NCBI GenBank assembly: GCA_023410535.1 | Contig: JAEYPR010000011.1 | Location: 1 to 64,000, forward strand | DNA: 64,000 bases | From: Bacillota bacterium | GTDB lineage: Bacteria > Bacillota > UBA4882 > UBA8346 | Reading direction: 5' to 3' | In this document: piece after piece, positions 8,147-16,326 of the stretch | Layout of the letters: every line of letters starts with the position of its first letter | Numbering within the stretch: the first letter of the stretch is position 1 | Translations under genes and position numbers: made by a program | The notes under the pieces: model-generated | Told to the model about the DNA's origin: nothing | What the model saw: only the letters and a program-made list of their open reading frames with translations | Database searches by the model: none

Positions 8147-8956
8147 TTATATACGGTTAAGAATTCCCTCAGAGACTCTATCAGCAATATCATGAAAATT
8201 ATTTAATATTTCAACGCTCTCAAAATCCGCCGGTGCGCCTAAGTACCCTTCGGGAGAAAGAGCCTTTGTATGACCCCCTAATAACCAAGTCATAATTTGG
8301 TCGTCACCCACGGTAACCGGAAGTAAAGATTTGGCTTTATTAATATCAGTTAAATGAGGATAAAAGTAATGCATAATTGCCGTTTCAATGTCTCCGCCAT
8401 GGACATCAAGGTATTTTGAGCTACTTACACCTATAGTTTGTGGTTTAATAGGGCATATATACGGTTCGTTGCCATTAAGCCGGTAATGATGCATTTTGTT
8501 CTGAGGAAAAGTATAACAAGCATTTATCTTTAATTTTTCTGTTACCTCTTTAAATGCCTCAATCAATGCAACACTATGTGCTATATCGCCGTGAGCATTT
8601 ATACCATATATGTTCTTAAAACCAAATTCAGCGAGCGAAGCCATTATATCAAAAAGCATTGCTTTAACAGTTTCTTGCCTGGATTTGAAAGAACCGATGA
8701 AGCTTCCTGTTGCCTGACATATGCCCCAATAGAAGGGCGGAGCGATAGCAGCCTCAAAACCCTTTTCTTTAAGTTTTTCCTTTATAAACATACATTGAAT
8801 GTGGGCAATATATATATCGGTACCCAAACATAAATGTGGGCCATGTTCTTCAATAACACCTAGTGGAAGTAGTACAAGTGCATTTTGGGTGACAAGATTC
8901 TGAATATCCGTCCATTTCATGTTAACCATCGTATCTTTAAAAATTCCATCCATCAT
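8147..8956 (-). CDS. Creatininase family amidohydrolase
   Basis: A 269-residue protein of the creatininase (creatinine amidohydrolase / FAPy deformylase / MftE) family. Metal-site motifs are visible: IEEHGPHL near residue 38, GTDIYIA, NAHGD near residue 121 and the Glu in GGDIETA near residue 190. The last differs from the usual HAGE form, so the substrate may differ. The ATG follows agaaggtaattaa. Family members hydrolyse cyclic amides or act in cofactor biosynthesis; no neighbour here points to a pathway. The gene is AT-rich. Confidence 0.85.
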   Translation of the reverse strand: MMDGIFKDTMVNMKWTDIQNLVTQNALVLLPLGVIEEHGPHLCLGTDIYIAHIQCMFIKEKLKEKGFEAAIAPPFYWGICQATGSFIGSFKSRQETVKAMLFDIMASLAEFGFKNIYGINAHGDIAHSVALIEAFKEVTEKLKINACYTFPQNKMHHYRLNGNEPYICPIKPQTIGVSSSKYLDVHGGDIETAIMHYFYPHLTDINKAKSLLPVTVGDDQIMTWLLGGHTKALSPEGYLGAPADFESVEILNNFHDIADRVSEGILNRI

Positions 8957-8997
8957 TTAATTACCTTCTATATCGTATTATTAACAGATTTAATTCA

Positions 8998-9029
8998 TGT
9001 CAATTATAAACATGCCACTAATGGAGGGA
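8998..9029 (-). pseudogene. yyaL 5'-end fragment C
   Basis: tgtcaattataaacatgcc followed by actaatggaggg matches the subgroup sequence of fragments B and D (YyaL CxxC region). It sits just 5' of the creatininase gene start at 8956. It is short and diverged, and recognisable mainly through fragments B and D. Confidence 0.6.
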
Positions 9030-9054
9030 TTTTGCACAGGGCGGCATTGGGGGT

Positions 9055-9429
9055 TCACATTCCTTCTATTTTTAGAACATTTTGTTTGTAATATATAAGA
9101 TTATGCATATTACTCCAGTAACAAAGGAAATGCAACACCATAGTTTTTGCTTTCCCAACTTCAATCGTTGCACCTTCATAATCAGCAATTTCCATTTTTG
9201 TTTTGGCTTTGGCGGAGTGATAAATCGCAACAATCCCCAAAGGTAGACAACAAAATATTGTACAAAGGATAGCTGGACATAAATAAGTTGATTCAGATTT
9301 TTTCTTTATCGCTTGATAGTATCTCTCCGGTACGATTGTGCTTGGTGGTATATTTGAGATATATTGCCCACAATCACAAACTACTGCATCATCCTGATTA
9401 CGAAAACCGCATTTTGGACATTTTTTCAT
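9055..9429 (-). CDS. Zinc-ribbon plus CD225/dispanin membrane protein
   Basis: A 124-residue protein. Residues 4-21 form a zinc-ribbon-like knuckle (CPKCGFRN...CDCG). The rest is a CD225/dispanin (IFITM-like) domain with a hydrophobic segment YLCPAILCTIFCCLPLGIVA, the SAKAK loop and a second hydrophobic stretch. The open frame extends to 9531, but the ATG at 9429 begins directly before the zinc ribbon and follows gggtgaaact. The C-terminus after the second helix looks abnormal for the family and may have been altered by the adjacent fragment C. Function of bacterial members is unknown. Confidence 0.75.
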   Translation of the reverse strand: MKKCPKCGFRNQDDAVVCDCGQYISNIPPSTIVPERYYQAIKKKSESTYLCPAILCTIFCCLPLGIVAIYHSAKAKTKMEIADYEGATIEVGKAKTMVLHFLCYWSNMHNLIYYKQNVLKIEGM

Positions 9430-9629
9430 AGTTTCACCCGTATCTTTTGATCTTGAGACAATAGAAGCGCCCTCCCCTATATTTTCGTCCAACTCTATTC
9501 GTTTCCTCCAAAACAATGTAATGTTTTCCAAATTTATGGTGCGAATTTCAGATCTCTATTTCTTCTTTCAAGAACTCACCGTCGTTTGTAATACTCTAAA
9601 ATGCGCTTGGTAATCCGAACGAAGTTTTG

Positions 9630-9743
9630 ATTCTTTGTCAATTACAAATATACCACCAATGGCAGGCCGAACATCCGCAAAAAAGCAGGATCGTTTGTCC
9701 TCTTTGATGGCTTTCTGAACGTCGCTCCAGGGGTACCAATCGG
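9630..9743 (-). pseudogene. yyaL 5'-end fragment D
   Basis: From ccaccaatggcagg at 9653 to gctccaggggtaccaatcgg at 9743 this aligns over about 90 bases with yyaL 6010-6110 (YyaL residues about 26-58) with many substitutions. It starts with the tttgtcaattacaaa stretch of fragments B and C. It lies between the dispanin and isomerase genes; the 9430-9797 stretch has no other gene. Confidence 0.8.
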
Positions 9744-9765
9744 ATGCCGCTAATTACGGCATCCG
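9741..9765. repeat. Perfect 9-bp hairpin at the end of fragment D
   Basis: cggatgccg (9741-9749) and cggcatccg (9757-9765) pair around ctaatta. There is no T tract on either strand. It marks the junction where fragment D ends. Confidence 0.7.
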
Positions 9766-9797
9766 CATATATCAAAGATTGTTGGGCTATTTCTCTT

Positions 9798-10568
9798 TCA
9801 TGGATTATAACGTCTCAATGCTTCCAGCCTTTTAGCTCGCTCAAACGCTTTATGTAAAAATTCCTCTGCCAAAATATCCTGATAATCCCAATTCATGGCC
9901 TCGATTGCCGTCGCGCCTAAATAATCCGTTTCCGCAATTTTTTTCATAGTTGTAGACCAATCGATCGTACCGTCATACGGTAACCGGTGTATAGATTTTC
10001 CGTAATAATCATGTAGATGTAGCGCCATCAACCGGGAACCGTACATGGATAATAAATCATTGCCCCGATAGATGCGGTAGTGATGGGCGCAGTCATAACA
10101 GAATCCGATACGCAGGGAATCTACTTGTTCCAGTACATATGACAAATTGGCAAGGTTCCTTATATTCTCCAACGCAACATTAACGCCAAGCTGTTCAGCT
10201 TTTTCAGCGATTCGCTTGATTCGATCCAGTCCTAATGCGTTATATGGATTGTCTTCGTCGGGCAGGTGCACCACCATTGTCGGAATCTCAAATTCGGCGC
10301 AATCCGCAATACATTGCAAATAACAATCGGTTGAGGCTTCACCGTCCAGATTGTCAAGCCAGAGATTGTTTTGGACTTGGAATGGCGTATGGATATTTTC
10401 GATAAAAAGACCCGCTTCTCTCACAATTGGTGGTCCGTTGCGGTAATCATTACGATCCAAATATTCACTCCACCATAATAAAACGCCATCAAATCCCGCT
10501 TCCTTTATCAACCGATAACGTTCCTTTATCGGCAATTCATAGCCAAACCAATCATAAATGGTAATCAT
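9798..10568 (-). CDS. Sugar phosphate isomerase/epimerase (TIM barrel)
   Basis: A 256-residue AP-endonuclease-2-like TIM-barrel protein, the fold of xylose isomerase, hydroxypyruvate isomerase and IolE. Barrel motifs visible are EAGFDGVLLWW, ENIHTPFQ, HLPDEDN, ALENIRN, GFCYDCAHHYR, ALHLHDYYG and AIEAMNWD, with the Glu/Asp/His residues that bind the metal. The ATG follows aaaggaagcggctc. The ligand cannot be told. The two neighbouring genes start divergently from this one. Confidence 0.85.
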   Translation of the reverse strand: MITIYDWFGYELPIKERYRLIKEAGFDGVLLWWSEYLDRNDYRNGPPIVREAGLFIENIHTPFQVQNNLWLDNLDGEASTDCYLQCIADCAEFEIPTMVVHLPDEDNPYNALGLDRIKRIAEKAEQLGVNVALENIRNLANLSYVLEQVDSLRIGFCYDCAHHYRIYRGNDLLSMYGSRLMALHLHDYYGKSIHRLPYDGTIDWSTTMKKIAETDYLGATAIEAMNWDYQDILAEEFLHKAFERAKRLEALRRYNP

Positions 10569-10929
10569 GAGCCGCTTCCTTTCTTGATTTTTCCGTCATC
10601 GCTTTTATATAATTAATCGACTTAGCAACGCGGAATTCGATTTTTTCTTTGCCAATATTATAAACTCCCATAAGATTTGATATTTCAGCTTCAATAACCG
10701 GAAAAAGTATAATTTTGCGGTGAAGTGACAAGCTATACAGACCCTGCATTCTTTCTCTTGGACAGTGTTAAAAAACATATGTAAAGTTTTCCTTTTGGTT
10801 TGTATCAAACAAAAAAGTGCCTTCTTGCGCAAAGTGTAACTTGCTTTCTTATTATATTAATGAAAGTGGCTACAGGCGATGTGTAATAAGTTGTAATAGT
10901 TTATTTAAACAATAAGGGGGAACCAAAAT
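10569..10929. other. Gene-free stretch
   Basis: About 360 bases between the divergent isomerase and cupin genes. Small minus-strand frames (for example 10552-10749) exist but have no ribosome binding site, cover the isomerase start and resemble nothing known. The cupin promoter must lie here, but I find no convincing hexamer pair. Confidence 0.5.
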
Positions 10930-11244
10930 ATGAAAAAAATCAATACTGATTCTCTATTGGATTTTTCACTGGAAAAATCGGTGCGTAAAGCACTTAATCA
11001 CGAAGGCAGTAAGCTTGATGTAGGATTACTGCTATATGCACCAGGCCAGAGTACCCCGGAACATACTCATAAAGATATGGACGAAGTGTTTTATGTTGTC
11101 GAGGGGGAAGGAAAATTAACGATCGACGGAAATGAATTTGCCCTTAAAGAAAAAGATATCATCTTATCTCCAAGAGGAGAAGGGCATGGCTTTTTCAATA
11201 CCAGTTCAGGTAATCTAGTGGTTCTACAGGTTAAAATCTTCTAA
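10930..11244 (+). CDS. Cupin domain protein
   Basis: A 104-residue single-domain cupin. Motif 1 has the metal ligands in STPEHTHKDMDEVFYVVEG and motif 2 in SPRGEGHGFFN (two His and a Glu in motif 1, one His in motif 2). The ATG follows aagggggaac. Such small cupins include sugar isomerases, dioxygenases and ligand-binding proteins, so no reaction is assigned. A flavin-binding protein gene follows 45 bases later on the same strand and may be cotranscribed. Confidence 0.88.
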   Translation: MKKINTDSLLDFSLEKSVRKALNHEGSKLDVGLLLYAPGQSTPEHTHKDMDEVFYVVEGEGKLTIDGNEFALKEKDIILSPRGEGHGFFNTSSGNLVVLQVKIF

Positions 11245-11289
11245 GTGTTCCTTATTCCTTAGGCAAAACTTCTTTAAAAGGAGCTATTT

Positions 11290-11751
11290 ATGAGACGTGT
11301 CCGTGATACAGAAAAACAAGTAACGCGCGATGAAGCGATGAGTATTCTAAAAGCTGCCGAATACGGGGTGTTGTCTACGGTGGACAAAGCTGGGCAGCCT
11401 TATGGCGTCCCTCTAAACTATATCGTTTTAGATGAGGTGATCTATCTGCATTGCGCCCTTGTAGGTCATAAGTTAGATAATATTTCCCAGAATAACCGGG
11501 TATGCTTTACTGTGGTTGGATATTCAGAAATAGTGCCCAGCTCATTTACAGCCAACTATGAAAGTGTCGTTGTTTTTGGTAAAGCGATATTGGCCAGTGA
11601 GCCTGAAAAAATCAAAATGCTAACCGAATTGGTGAAAAAGTATAGCCCGGAATTTCAGGATAAAGGGATGAAAGTAATTGATGCTTTTAAAGATAAATGT
11701 GCCGTAATTAGAATTGAAATTAAAGATATTACAGGTATGAAGAAAAGATAG
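11290..11751 (+). CDS. Pyridoxamine 5'-phosphate oxidase-like (NimA-type) flavin-binding protein
   Basis: A 153-residue split-barrel protein of the NimA/PNPOx-like group. The start (MRRVRDTEKQVTRDEAMSIL), the strand GVLSTVDKAGQPYGVPLNYI and the HCALVGHKLDNI segment are typical of 5-nitroimidazole-reductase-like proteins that bind FMN or similar cofactors. The ATG follows aaaaggagct. Characterised NimA proteins reduce nitroimidazoles, but most homologues are uncharacterised, so resistance is only a possibility. Probably follows the cupin gene in one transcript. Confidence 0.85.
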   Translation: MRRVRDTEKQVTRDEAMSILKAAEYGVLSTVDKAGQPYGVPLNYIVLDEVIYLHCALVGHKLDNISQNNRVCFTVVGYSEIVPSSFTANYESVVVFGKAILASEPEKIKMLTELVKKYSPEFQDKGMKVIDAFKDKCAVIRIEIKDITGMKKR

Positions 11752-11790
11752 GAGGGGATGCAAGGACAGGTCAGTTTTTTATAACGGAAC

Positions 11791-11832
11791 GAGGTAGGGC
11801 GAGGATTCGTTGGCAGGTTGGAGTTCGGGCAT
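11791..11832 (-). pseudogene. yyaL 5'-end fragment E
   Basis: gaggattcgt and gagttcgggcat match the first 15 or so codons of yyaL including its ATG region (peptide MPELQPANESSPYL against MPEPQTTNRLIHESSPYL in YyaL), with a short internal deletion. It lies directly downstream of the acid-sugar kinase stop at 11853, in yyaL orientation. Confidence 0.75.
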
Positions 11833-11852
11833 TTTGTTGTTCATCTCTTTTA

Positions 11853-13121
11853 TTAACAACCGATTGACATTTGAAGCAACCGGGACAATGTTCCCGAATC
11901 GCCAAAAGAACCCGCTTTCGTTATAATCCTTGTCCCTTCGAATTTCCCGCCTTGCAGGATCCCGTAACAAACACCCGGCTCCAATTCGCCCTCAACAGTC
12001 ACACCCCAGCCTTGAAGTTTCGATACGCTACTGATCGCAATATCACCGCCGCTTAAATAAAAGGTGTTGACATTTATACCTTCCGCTAAGATTTTCGCAG
12101 TTTCGCCCAATCCGTCGGCGAGATCCGCTGCGCTTAACGAAGCTCCATCTATTTTCGGATCAGCATCAAACCGAATCACAACTCCTCTTTTGCCATTAGC
12201 AATCGCTTGATATACCTGTTCCATTACCCGTTGGATCTCTGCTGCCCGCGATTCCGCCGGGCCGATTGCTTTTCGTTGCACTGCAATCGCTTCGAGCCAT
12301 TGCTGCTCCATTACAGCCTGATTTATTTGAGATGCCGCATTGCGACTTTTACTCCCGATGACAGCGGCTACAATCCCGTCCTTTAGATCATTTTTTAAAT
12401 AACCGGCGCCGGCAAATGGTTGCGGCGGAAACAGCTGCCCCGCCAATGTACCGGGTAATCCTGCCGTACCGCCGGGGACAATAACTGACGAATGAGCCTT
12501 ACAAACCTGCGCCAAAATCTCCAAATGACTGTTTTGGGTGGCATCGGCCACTATAATCCGGCAACCTTCAGTAAGCAATTGTTCCAAAAGTTCGCTAGTT
12601 TTGGCAGTTCCCTGACCGACTACTCGCAACGGGAGATATCCAACCTTATACCGACTCGTTCTAGCCAATAACGTCGGTAAATGGGATTCACGCACCGGGG
12701 TCACTGGATCATCGGCCATCTCGGTTTCATGTACCGGAATCCCGTCGATTAATTGATAACCGCCGCAAGTAATACGCTGATTTTCCGGTAGTGCCGGAGC
12801 GAGCAACGCAACTTTACCGGTCGCATCCAATATGGCGTCAATCTCCGGCCCGATATTACCACGAAGCGCCGAATCCATTTTTTTATAAAGAATATCCGCC
12901 GCGCCAAGCGGTAAACTGCGAACCGCTTCCAGGGTTAACCGGTACGCCGCCTCCGCCGCTACCCCTCTGGAGTGGGTGGTCATGGCCACCACCTGATAGC
13001 GGGTAGCTTCAACCGGATATTGCGTGCCGAATAACGAGACAAGTTTGGCATTTACCTTGGTAAAACGGGCAATGCTGTCATTAGCGCCGGTGAAATCATC
13101 AGCGAGTATATATACAGTCAT
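11853..13121 (-). CDS. Four-carbon acid sugar kinase family protein (DtnK/OtnK-like)
   Basis: A 422-residue member of the DUF1537 family, ATP-dependent kinases that phosphorylate four-carbon acid sugars such as D-threonate, D-erythronate or 3-oxo-tetronates. The N-terminal domain begins with VYILADDFTGANDS and carries YKKMDSALRGNIGPE; the C-terminal nucleotide domain ends with GGDIAISSVSKL and ITKAGSFGD, all family hallmarks. Its start overlaps the stop of the upstream pdxA-like gene (TGATG), so translation is coupled. Known pathways pair such a kinase with PdxA2, which decarboxylates the 4-phosphate to dihydroxyacetone phosphate. The exact epimer used cannot be told. Confidence 0.9.
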   Translation of the reverse strand: MTVYILADDFTGANDSIARFTKVNAKLVSLFGTQYPVEATRYQVVAMTTHSRGVAAEAAYRLTLEAVRSLPLGAADILYKKMDSALRGNIGPEIDAILDATGKVALLAPALPENQRITCGGYQLIDGIPVHETEMADDPVTPVRESHLPTLLARTSRYKVGYLPLRVVGQGTAKTSELLEQLLTEGCRIIVADATQNSHLEILAQVCKAHSSVIVPGGTAGLPGTLAGQLFPPQPFAGAGYLKNDLKDGIVAAVIGSKSRNAASQINQAVMEQQWLEAIAVQRKAIGPAESRAAEIQRVMEQVYQAIANGKRGVVIRFDADPKIDGASLSAADLADGLGETAKILAEGINVNTFYLSGGDIAISSVSKLQGWGVTVEGELEPGVCYGILQGGKFEGTRIITKAGSFGDSGTLSRLLQMSIGC

Positions 13122-14146
13122 CAGGAAAACCAGCTCCCTTGACTCATCTGTTCGGCTAAACGAATGGCGTCGATCATGCTTTGCGCGCTTGCCGTTCCTT
13201 TACCGGCCTGGTCAAACGCAGTCCCGTGATCAACCGATGTCCGAATAATCGGCAAACCGAGCGTCACATTAACTCCGGAAACGCTCCCTCCAGTGGCACT
13301 CACGTCAAATCCGGCCATTTTAAGGGGAATATGTCCCTGGTCATGATACATTGCGATCGCAAAATCATAAACACCACTCCGTGCCTTTACAAAAATCGTA
13401 TCCGGCGGCACCGGGCCTTCTACGGTGATCCCGTCCTTCCTGGCCATTTCGATGGCTGGAATGATCTCGTTTAGCTCCTCATCGCCAAACAGGCCGCCTT
13501 CTCCGGAATGCGGATTCAGACCGGCAACCCCGATCCGGATATCCGATAAACCCAGCTGTTTTCCCGATGCCTGCGCCAATTGAATCACCTGATAAACCCG
13601 TTCTTTAGTAACCAAATCACAAGCTTTGCGCAACGCAACATGGGTCGTGGCGTGAACTACCCGGAATGCACCATCTGCCAGCATCATCGCATAACTCGCC
13701 GTATTCGTAAGTTTCGCAAAGATTTCCGTATGTCCGCTATAATGATAGCCGGCTAAGTTTAAGGCGGCTTTATTGATAGGAGCCGTAACCACCGCCGCTA
13801 CTTTTTTTTCCAAAGCGAGCCCGATCGCCACCTCCAGATATTGATAAGCCGCTTTGCCTCCCAATTCCGAAATTTCACCGCAAGGAATCCGGGCCGGATC
13901 GGCGTTATGCAGGTCAAGTACCGTAATGGTTCCGGCGGTCGGATTCGCCGCTTCAAGCGAAGCAACCGGTTTGATCGGCAGGGACAACTTACAATTGATT
14001 ATGGCTTTTTCGATAAACCGGCTGTCGCCGATCACAACCAACCCCGATGGGAAATTAACATTCAACTGATGAAGCGCTTTGACGGTTACCTCCGCCCCAA
14101 TTCCCGCCGGATCCCCCATGGTTACGGCAATTAACTTTTCTTGCAT
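13121..14146 (-). CDS. pdxA: PdxA2-like 4-phospho-D-threonate/erythronate dehydrogenase
   Basis: A 341-residue PdxA family protein (4-hydroxythreonine-4-phosphate dehydrogenase fold). Motifs include TMGDPAGIGAEV at the start, VTAPINKAAL, the metal-binding histidines in YHYSGHTEIFA, AGLNPHSGEGGLFG and MYHDQGHIPLK. The adjacent overlapping acid-sugar kinase, and no other B6 genes nearby, favours the catabolic PdxA2 role over pyridoxal phosphate biosynthesis. PdxA2 oxidises and decarboxylates the threonate or erythronate 4-phosphate to dihydroxyacetone phosphate. No transporter or regulator lies next to the pair, and fragment F of yyaL lies just upstream. Confidence 0.9.
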   Translation of the reverse strand: MQEKLIAVTMGDPAGIGAEVTVKALHQLNVNFPSGLVVIGDSRFIEKAIINCKLSLPIKPVASLEAANPTAGTITVLDLHNADPARIPCGEISELGGKAAYQYLEVAIGLALEKKVAAVVTAPINKAALNLAGYHYSGHTEIFAKLTNTASYAMMLADGAFRVVHATTHVALRKACDLVTKERVYQVIQLAQASGKQLGLSDIRIGVAGLNPHSGEGGLFGDEELNEIIPAIEMARKDGITVEGPVPPDTIFVKARSGVYDFAIAMYHDQGHIPLKMAGFDVSATGGSVSGVNVTLGLPIIRTSVDHGTAFDQAGKGTASAQSMIDAIRLAEQMSQGSWFS

Positions 14147-14240
14147 CGCAGTTCACCCTTTACTTTAATAATGCAATATCACTTTCGTTTTACAAATCGC
14201 ATTAAATTCAATTTACCTTGTTTTCCCTAAGTATTTCTGA

Positions 14241-14277
14241 TTGCTTTTTCAAAACCTTTCGTCGCTCCAGGGATAAA
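14241..14277 (-). pseudogene. yyaL 5'-end fragment F
   Basis: ttgctttttcaaaacc followed by tttcgtcgctccagggataaa resembles yyaL 6067-6103 (YyaL residues about 30-40). It is short and diverged, and alone would not be convincing. It lies 5' of the pdxA-like gene in the gap 14147-14471. Confidence 0.5.
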
Positions 14278-14395
14278 TTCCTTTTGGGTTAACGATTTAT
14301 TAGCGATTAGTGCGCTCCTCCCTATAGGGAACTGCTAGACCGATATTGGGTTAATCGGTCCAAGCCATTCGCTAAATTGCCTTTAGGCTAAAACA

Positions 14396-14417
14396 AAAAA
14401 GACACAGGCAATAGCCT
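14396..14417 (-). terminator. Probable terminator downstream of catalase
   Basis: On the minus strand aggctattgcct (14417-14406) forms a short GC-rich hairpin followed by gtgtcttttttgtttt. The stem is only four pairs plus weak extensions. It lies about 55 bases after the catalase stop at 14472. Confidence 0.4.
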
Positions 14418-14471
14418 ATATCTTATTCGTTGACAGGCGGTGAATAAATCCCTTACTGTATTCCCTTTTAT

Positions 14472-15923
14472 TTATAGGATCAAATTCAATTCCTGAGCTA
14501 TTCGGGTGCCGAGTTCACTATCTGTCTGCATAAAATGTCCAATCATTCTTCGCTGAATCGGCTCATCAGCCTGACTCAAACTTTCTATTATATTAGCGAC
14601 CAAATGGTTCTTTTCCGTCTCCGACATACTGCGATATCTGTACCCGGGCTGGTAATAGTTATCGCCAGGTATTTCTTGCCGGCTCACATTCCCTGAAACA
14701 TATTCCAGTGGGGTCTTTCTTTTCCCAGGGTCCCACGTGAGCATCTCACCGTCAAGCGTATTCGGCAAATAATTGGCGATAGCGTCGCTGTACCTGATTT
14801 GCATGGGTCCGCCCTGCATCTTGTTGTTAACAGGACTCCTGGGCATATTCACCGGGAGTTGCAGATAATTGGTGCCGATACGATATCTTTGGGTATCGCC
14901 ATAAGGGAAAATCCGCCCCTGGAGCACCCGATCATTCGAAAACTCTATACCTGGCACAAGCGCCGCAGGCGAAAACGCCGACTGCTCCACTTGGGCGAAA
15001 AAATTCTCGGGATTTTTATTTAACACCAACCGGCCTACGGGAATCAACGGAAACAAATTAGCCGGCCATATCAGTGTCGGATCCAAGATATCAAACTGCT
15101 GGTCGCATTCAAGCGCAACTTTTATTGTTTGTACCCGCATTTCAAATTCGACAGCTTCCCCGGCTGCAATGGTGTCGAAGAGATCCCGGCTCGCCACATC
15201 AGGATCAGTCCCCGCAAGGTGCGCTGCTGTCTGGCTGTCGATCGATTCAACACCTGCACAAGGCTCCCAGTAATACCTCACATACCATTCTTCCCCGTGC
15301 AGATTGATCCATTTGTACGTGTTGATTCCGAAGCCTTGAATCGTTCGATAGCTTTTGACAGTACCGGTATCTGAAAAAAGGTAGATCAGAAAATTCATCG
15401 ACTCGGGCCGTAGGGACATGAAATCCCAGAAACGGCTGGCCGCTATCGGTCCGCCACGGACATTGGTGACCGGATCCGGTTTCACGGCATGAACGAAGTC
15501 CGGAAATTGCAACGGATCTCTCAGCGGGAATACCGGAATATGGTTGCAGATCAGATCATAATTGCCTTCTTCCGTATAAAATTTCACTGCAAACCCACGA
15601 ACATCCCGCACTGTGTCGGCACCACCGGCCGAGCCGCCGGCGACCGAAAATCTGGTGAAAACGGGGGTGGCCGTTTCCGGATCTTGGAGAAATTTCGCCT
15701 GAGTCAAAGGAGCAAATGATTGATAAGGTACAAAATAACCAAAAGCGCCGGCGCCTTTCGCATGAAAAACTCGTTCCGGAATCTTCTCCCGGTCAAATTG
15801 GGAAATCTTCTCGAGATAAACCGTATCTGCGAGGAGCATCGGCCCTCGCTCTCCCACAGTTAAGGAATGCTGATCATCAATAATCGGTGCCCCCTGATTG
15901 CTGGTCAGATAGCGTTTGGTCAT
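14472..15923 (-). CDS. katA: Monofunctional heme catalase
   Basis: A 483-residue small-subunit catalase that dismutates hydrogen peroxide. The active-site signature FDREKIPERVFHAKGAGAFG (residues about 43-62) has the catalytic His. The proximal heme ligand signature RIFPYGDTQRYRIG lies near residue 335. Length fits clade 1/3 small catalases and there is no C-terminal flavodoxin-like domain. The ATG follows aggaagtgaaggaat. It stands alone; neither a PerR-type site nor a partner gene is evident. Confidence 0.95.
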   Translation of the reverse strand: MTKRYLTSNQGAPIIDDQHSLTVGERGPMLLADTVYLEKISQFDREKIPERVFHAKGAGAFGYFVPYQSFAPLTQAKFLQDPETATPVFTRFSVAGGSAGGADTVRDVRGFAVKFYTEEGNYDLICNHIPVFPLRDPLQFPDFVHAVKPDPVTNVRGGPIAASRFWDFMSLRPESMNFLIYLFSDTGTVKSYRTIQGFGINTYKWINLHGEEWYVRYYWEPCAGVESIDSQTAAHLAGTDPDVASRDLFDTIAAGEAVEFEMRVQTIKVALECDQQFDILDPTLIWPANLFPLIPVGRLVLNKNPENFFAQVEQSAFSPAALVPGIEFSNDRVLQGRIFPYGDTQRYRIGTNYLQLPVNMPRSPVNNKMQGGPMQIRYSDAIANYLPNTLDGEMLTWDPGKRKTPLEYVSGNVSRQEIPGDNYYQPGYRYRSMSETEKNHLVANIIESLSQADEPIQRRMIGHFMQTDSELGTRIAQELNLIL

Positions 15924-15981
15924 ATTCCTTCACTTCCTAATTCATAAATCCTGATATAAAGTTTATTAATACAGGGGTCAT

Positions 15982-16293
15982 TTATAACTTGCTTTTCTCT
16001 TTATATAAAATTAACGAGGTCCATAACCAATTTTTAAACTGATTATGGACCTCTAAATTTCTCTGTAAATTGCAAAAGGACTGGTTGTCTTCTTCAATCA
16101 CTTTTCGAAACGCTTCGTCGCCCAAGAGTACCAGTCGTTGTGCATGGATGCTCAGTCGTTGTGCATGGATGCTCAATCGTTGCGCATGGACGCACAGTCG
16201 TCGCGCAAGCTGGATATGTGAATCAGTAAGCTTGCTGAGTCGTTCGGCAAGCTTAACTGTCAAAGTACCCACTGTCTGTGGACAAATTAGCAA
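15982..16293 (-). CDS. Hypothetical chimeric ORF: heptad repeats joined to a yyaL fragment
   Basis: This 103-residue open frame may not be expressed. Residues about 25-52 are heptads (RLSIHAQ, RLCVHAQ, and weaker ones upstream such as ERLSKLT) encoded by tandem array 2. Directly after comes LLGDEAFRKVIEEDNQSF, which matches YyaL WGDEAFAKAKEEDKPILLS in the same frame. The tail matches nothing. The frame opens at a TTG without a well-placed ribosome binding site. It is either a decayed product of recombination between an array and yyaL DNA or a young fusion gene. Confidence 0.4.
   Translation of the reverse strand: MLICPQTVGTLTVKLAERLSKLTDSHIQLARRLCVHAQRLSIHAQRLSIHAQRLVLLGDEAFRKVIEEDNQSFCNLQRNLEVHNQFKNWLWTSLILYKEKSKL
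16083..16136 (-). pseudogene. yyaL 5'-end fragment G
   Basis: gtcttcttcaatcactttt, then cgaaacgcttcgtcgcccaa and gagtaccagtcg align with yyaL 6056-6107 (YyaL residues about 28-46). The frame is intact and continuous with the heptad array. In yyaL accagtcgacggggttg follows; here the 21-bp array begins at accagtcgttgtgcatgg, so the junction lies at the shared cagtcg. Confidence 0.85.
16132..16215. repeat. 21-bp tandem array 2 (4 clear units)
   Basis: Units at 16132, 16153, 16174 and 16195. The first two are identical (cagtcgttgtgcatggatgct), the third and fourth diverge. Weaker repeats continue to about 16257 (gagtcgttcggcaagctt). On the minus strand they encode RLSIHAQ-type heptads. The unit shares tgtgcat and gctca with array 1, and the two peptides share the pattern LSxxAQ, so arrays 1 and 2 look related. 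Confidence 0.85.
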
Positions 16294-16326
16294 TATATTT
16301 ACTTTATCATCATCTTTCCCCTCAAG

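Noticed and set aside
10552..10749. Small minus-strand ORF (65 codons)
   Set aside because: It overlaps the isomerase start and its ribosome binding site, has no site of its own and resembles nothing.
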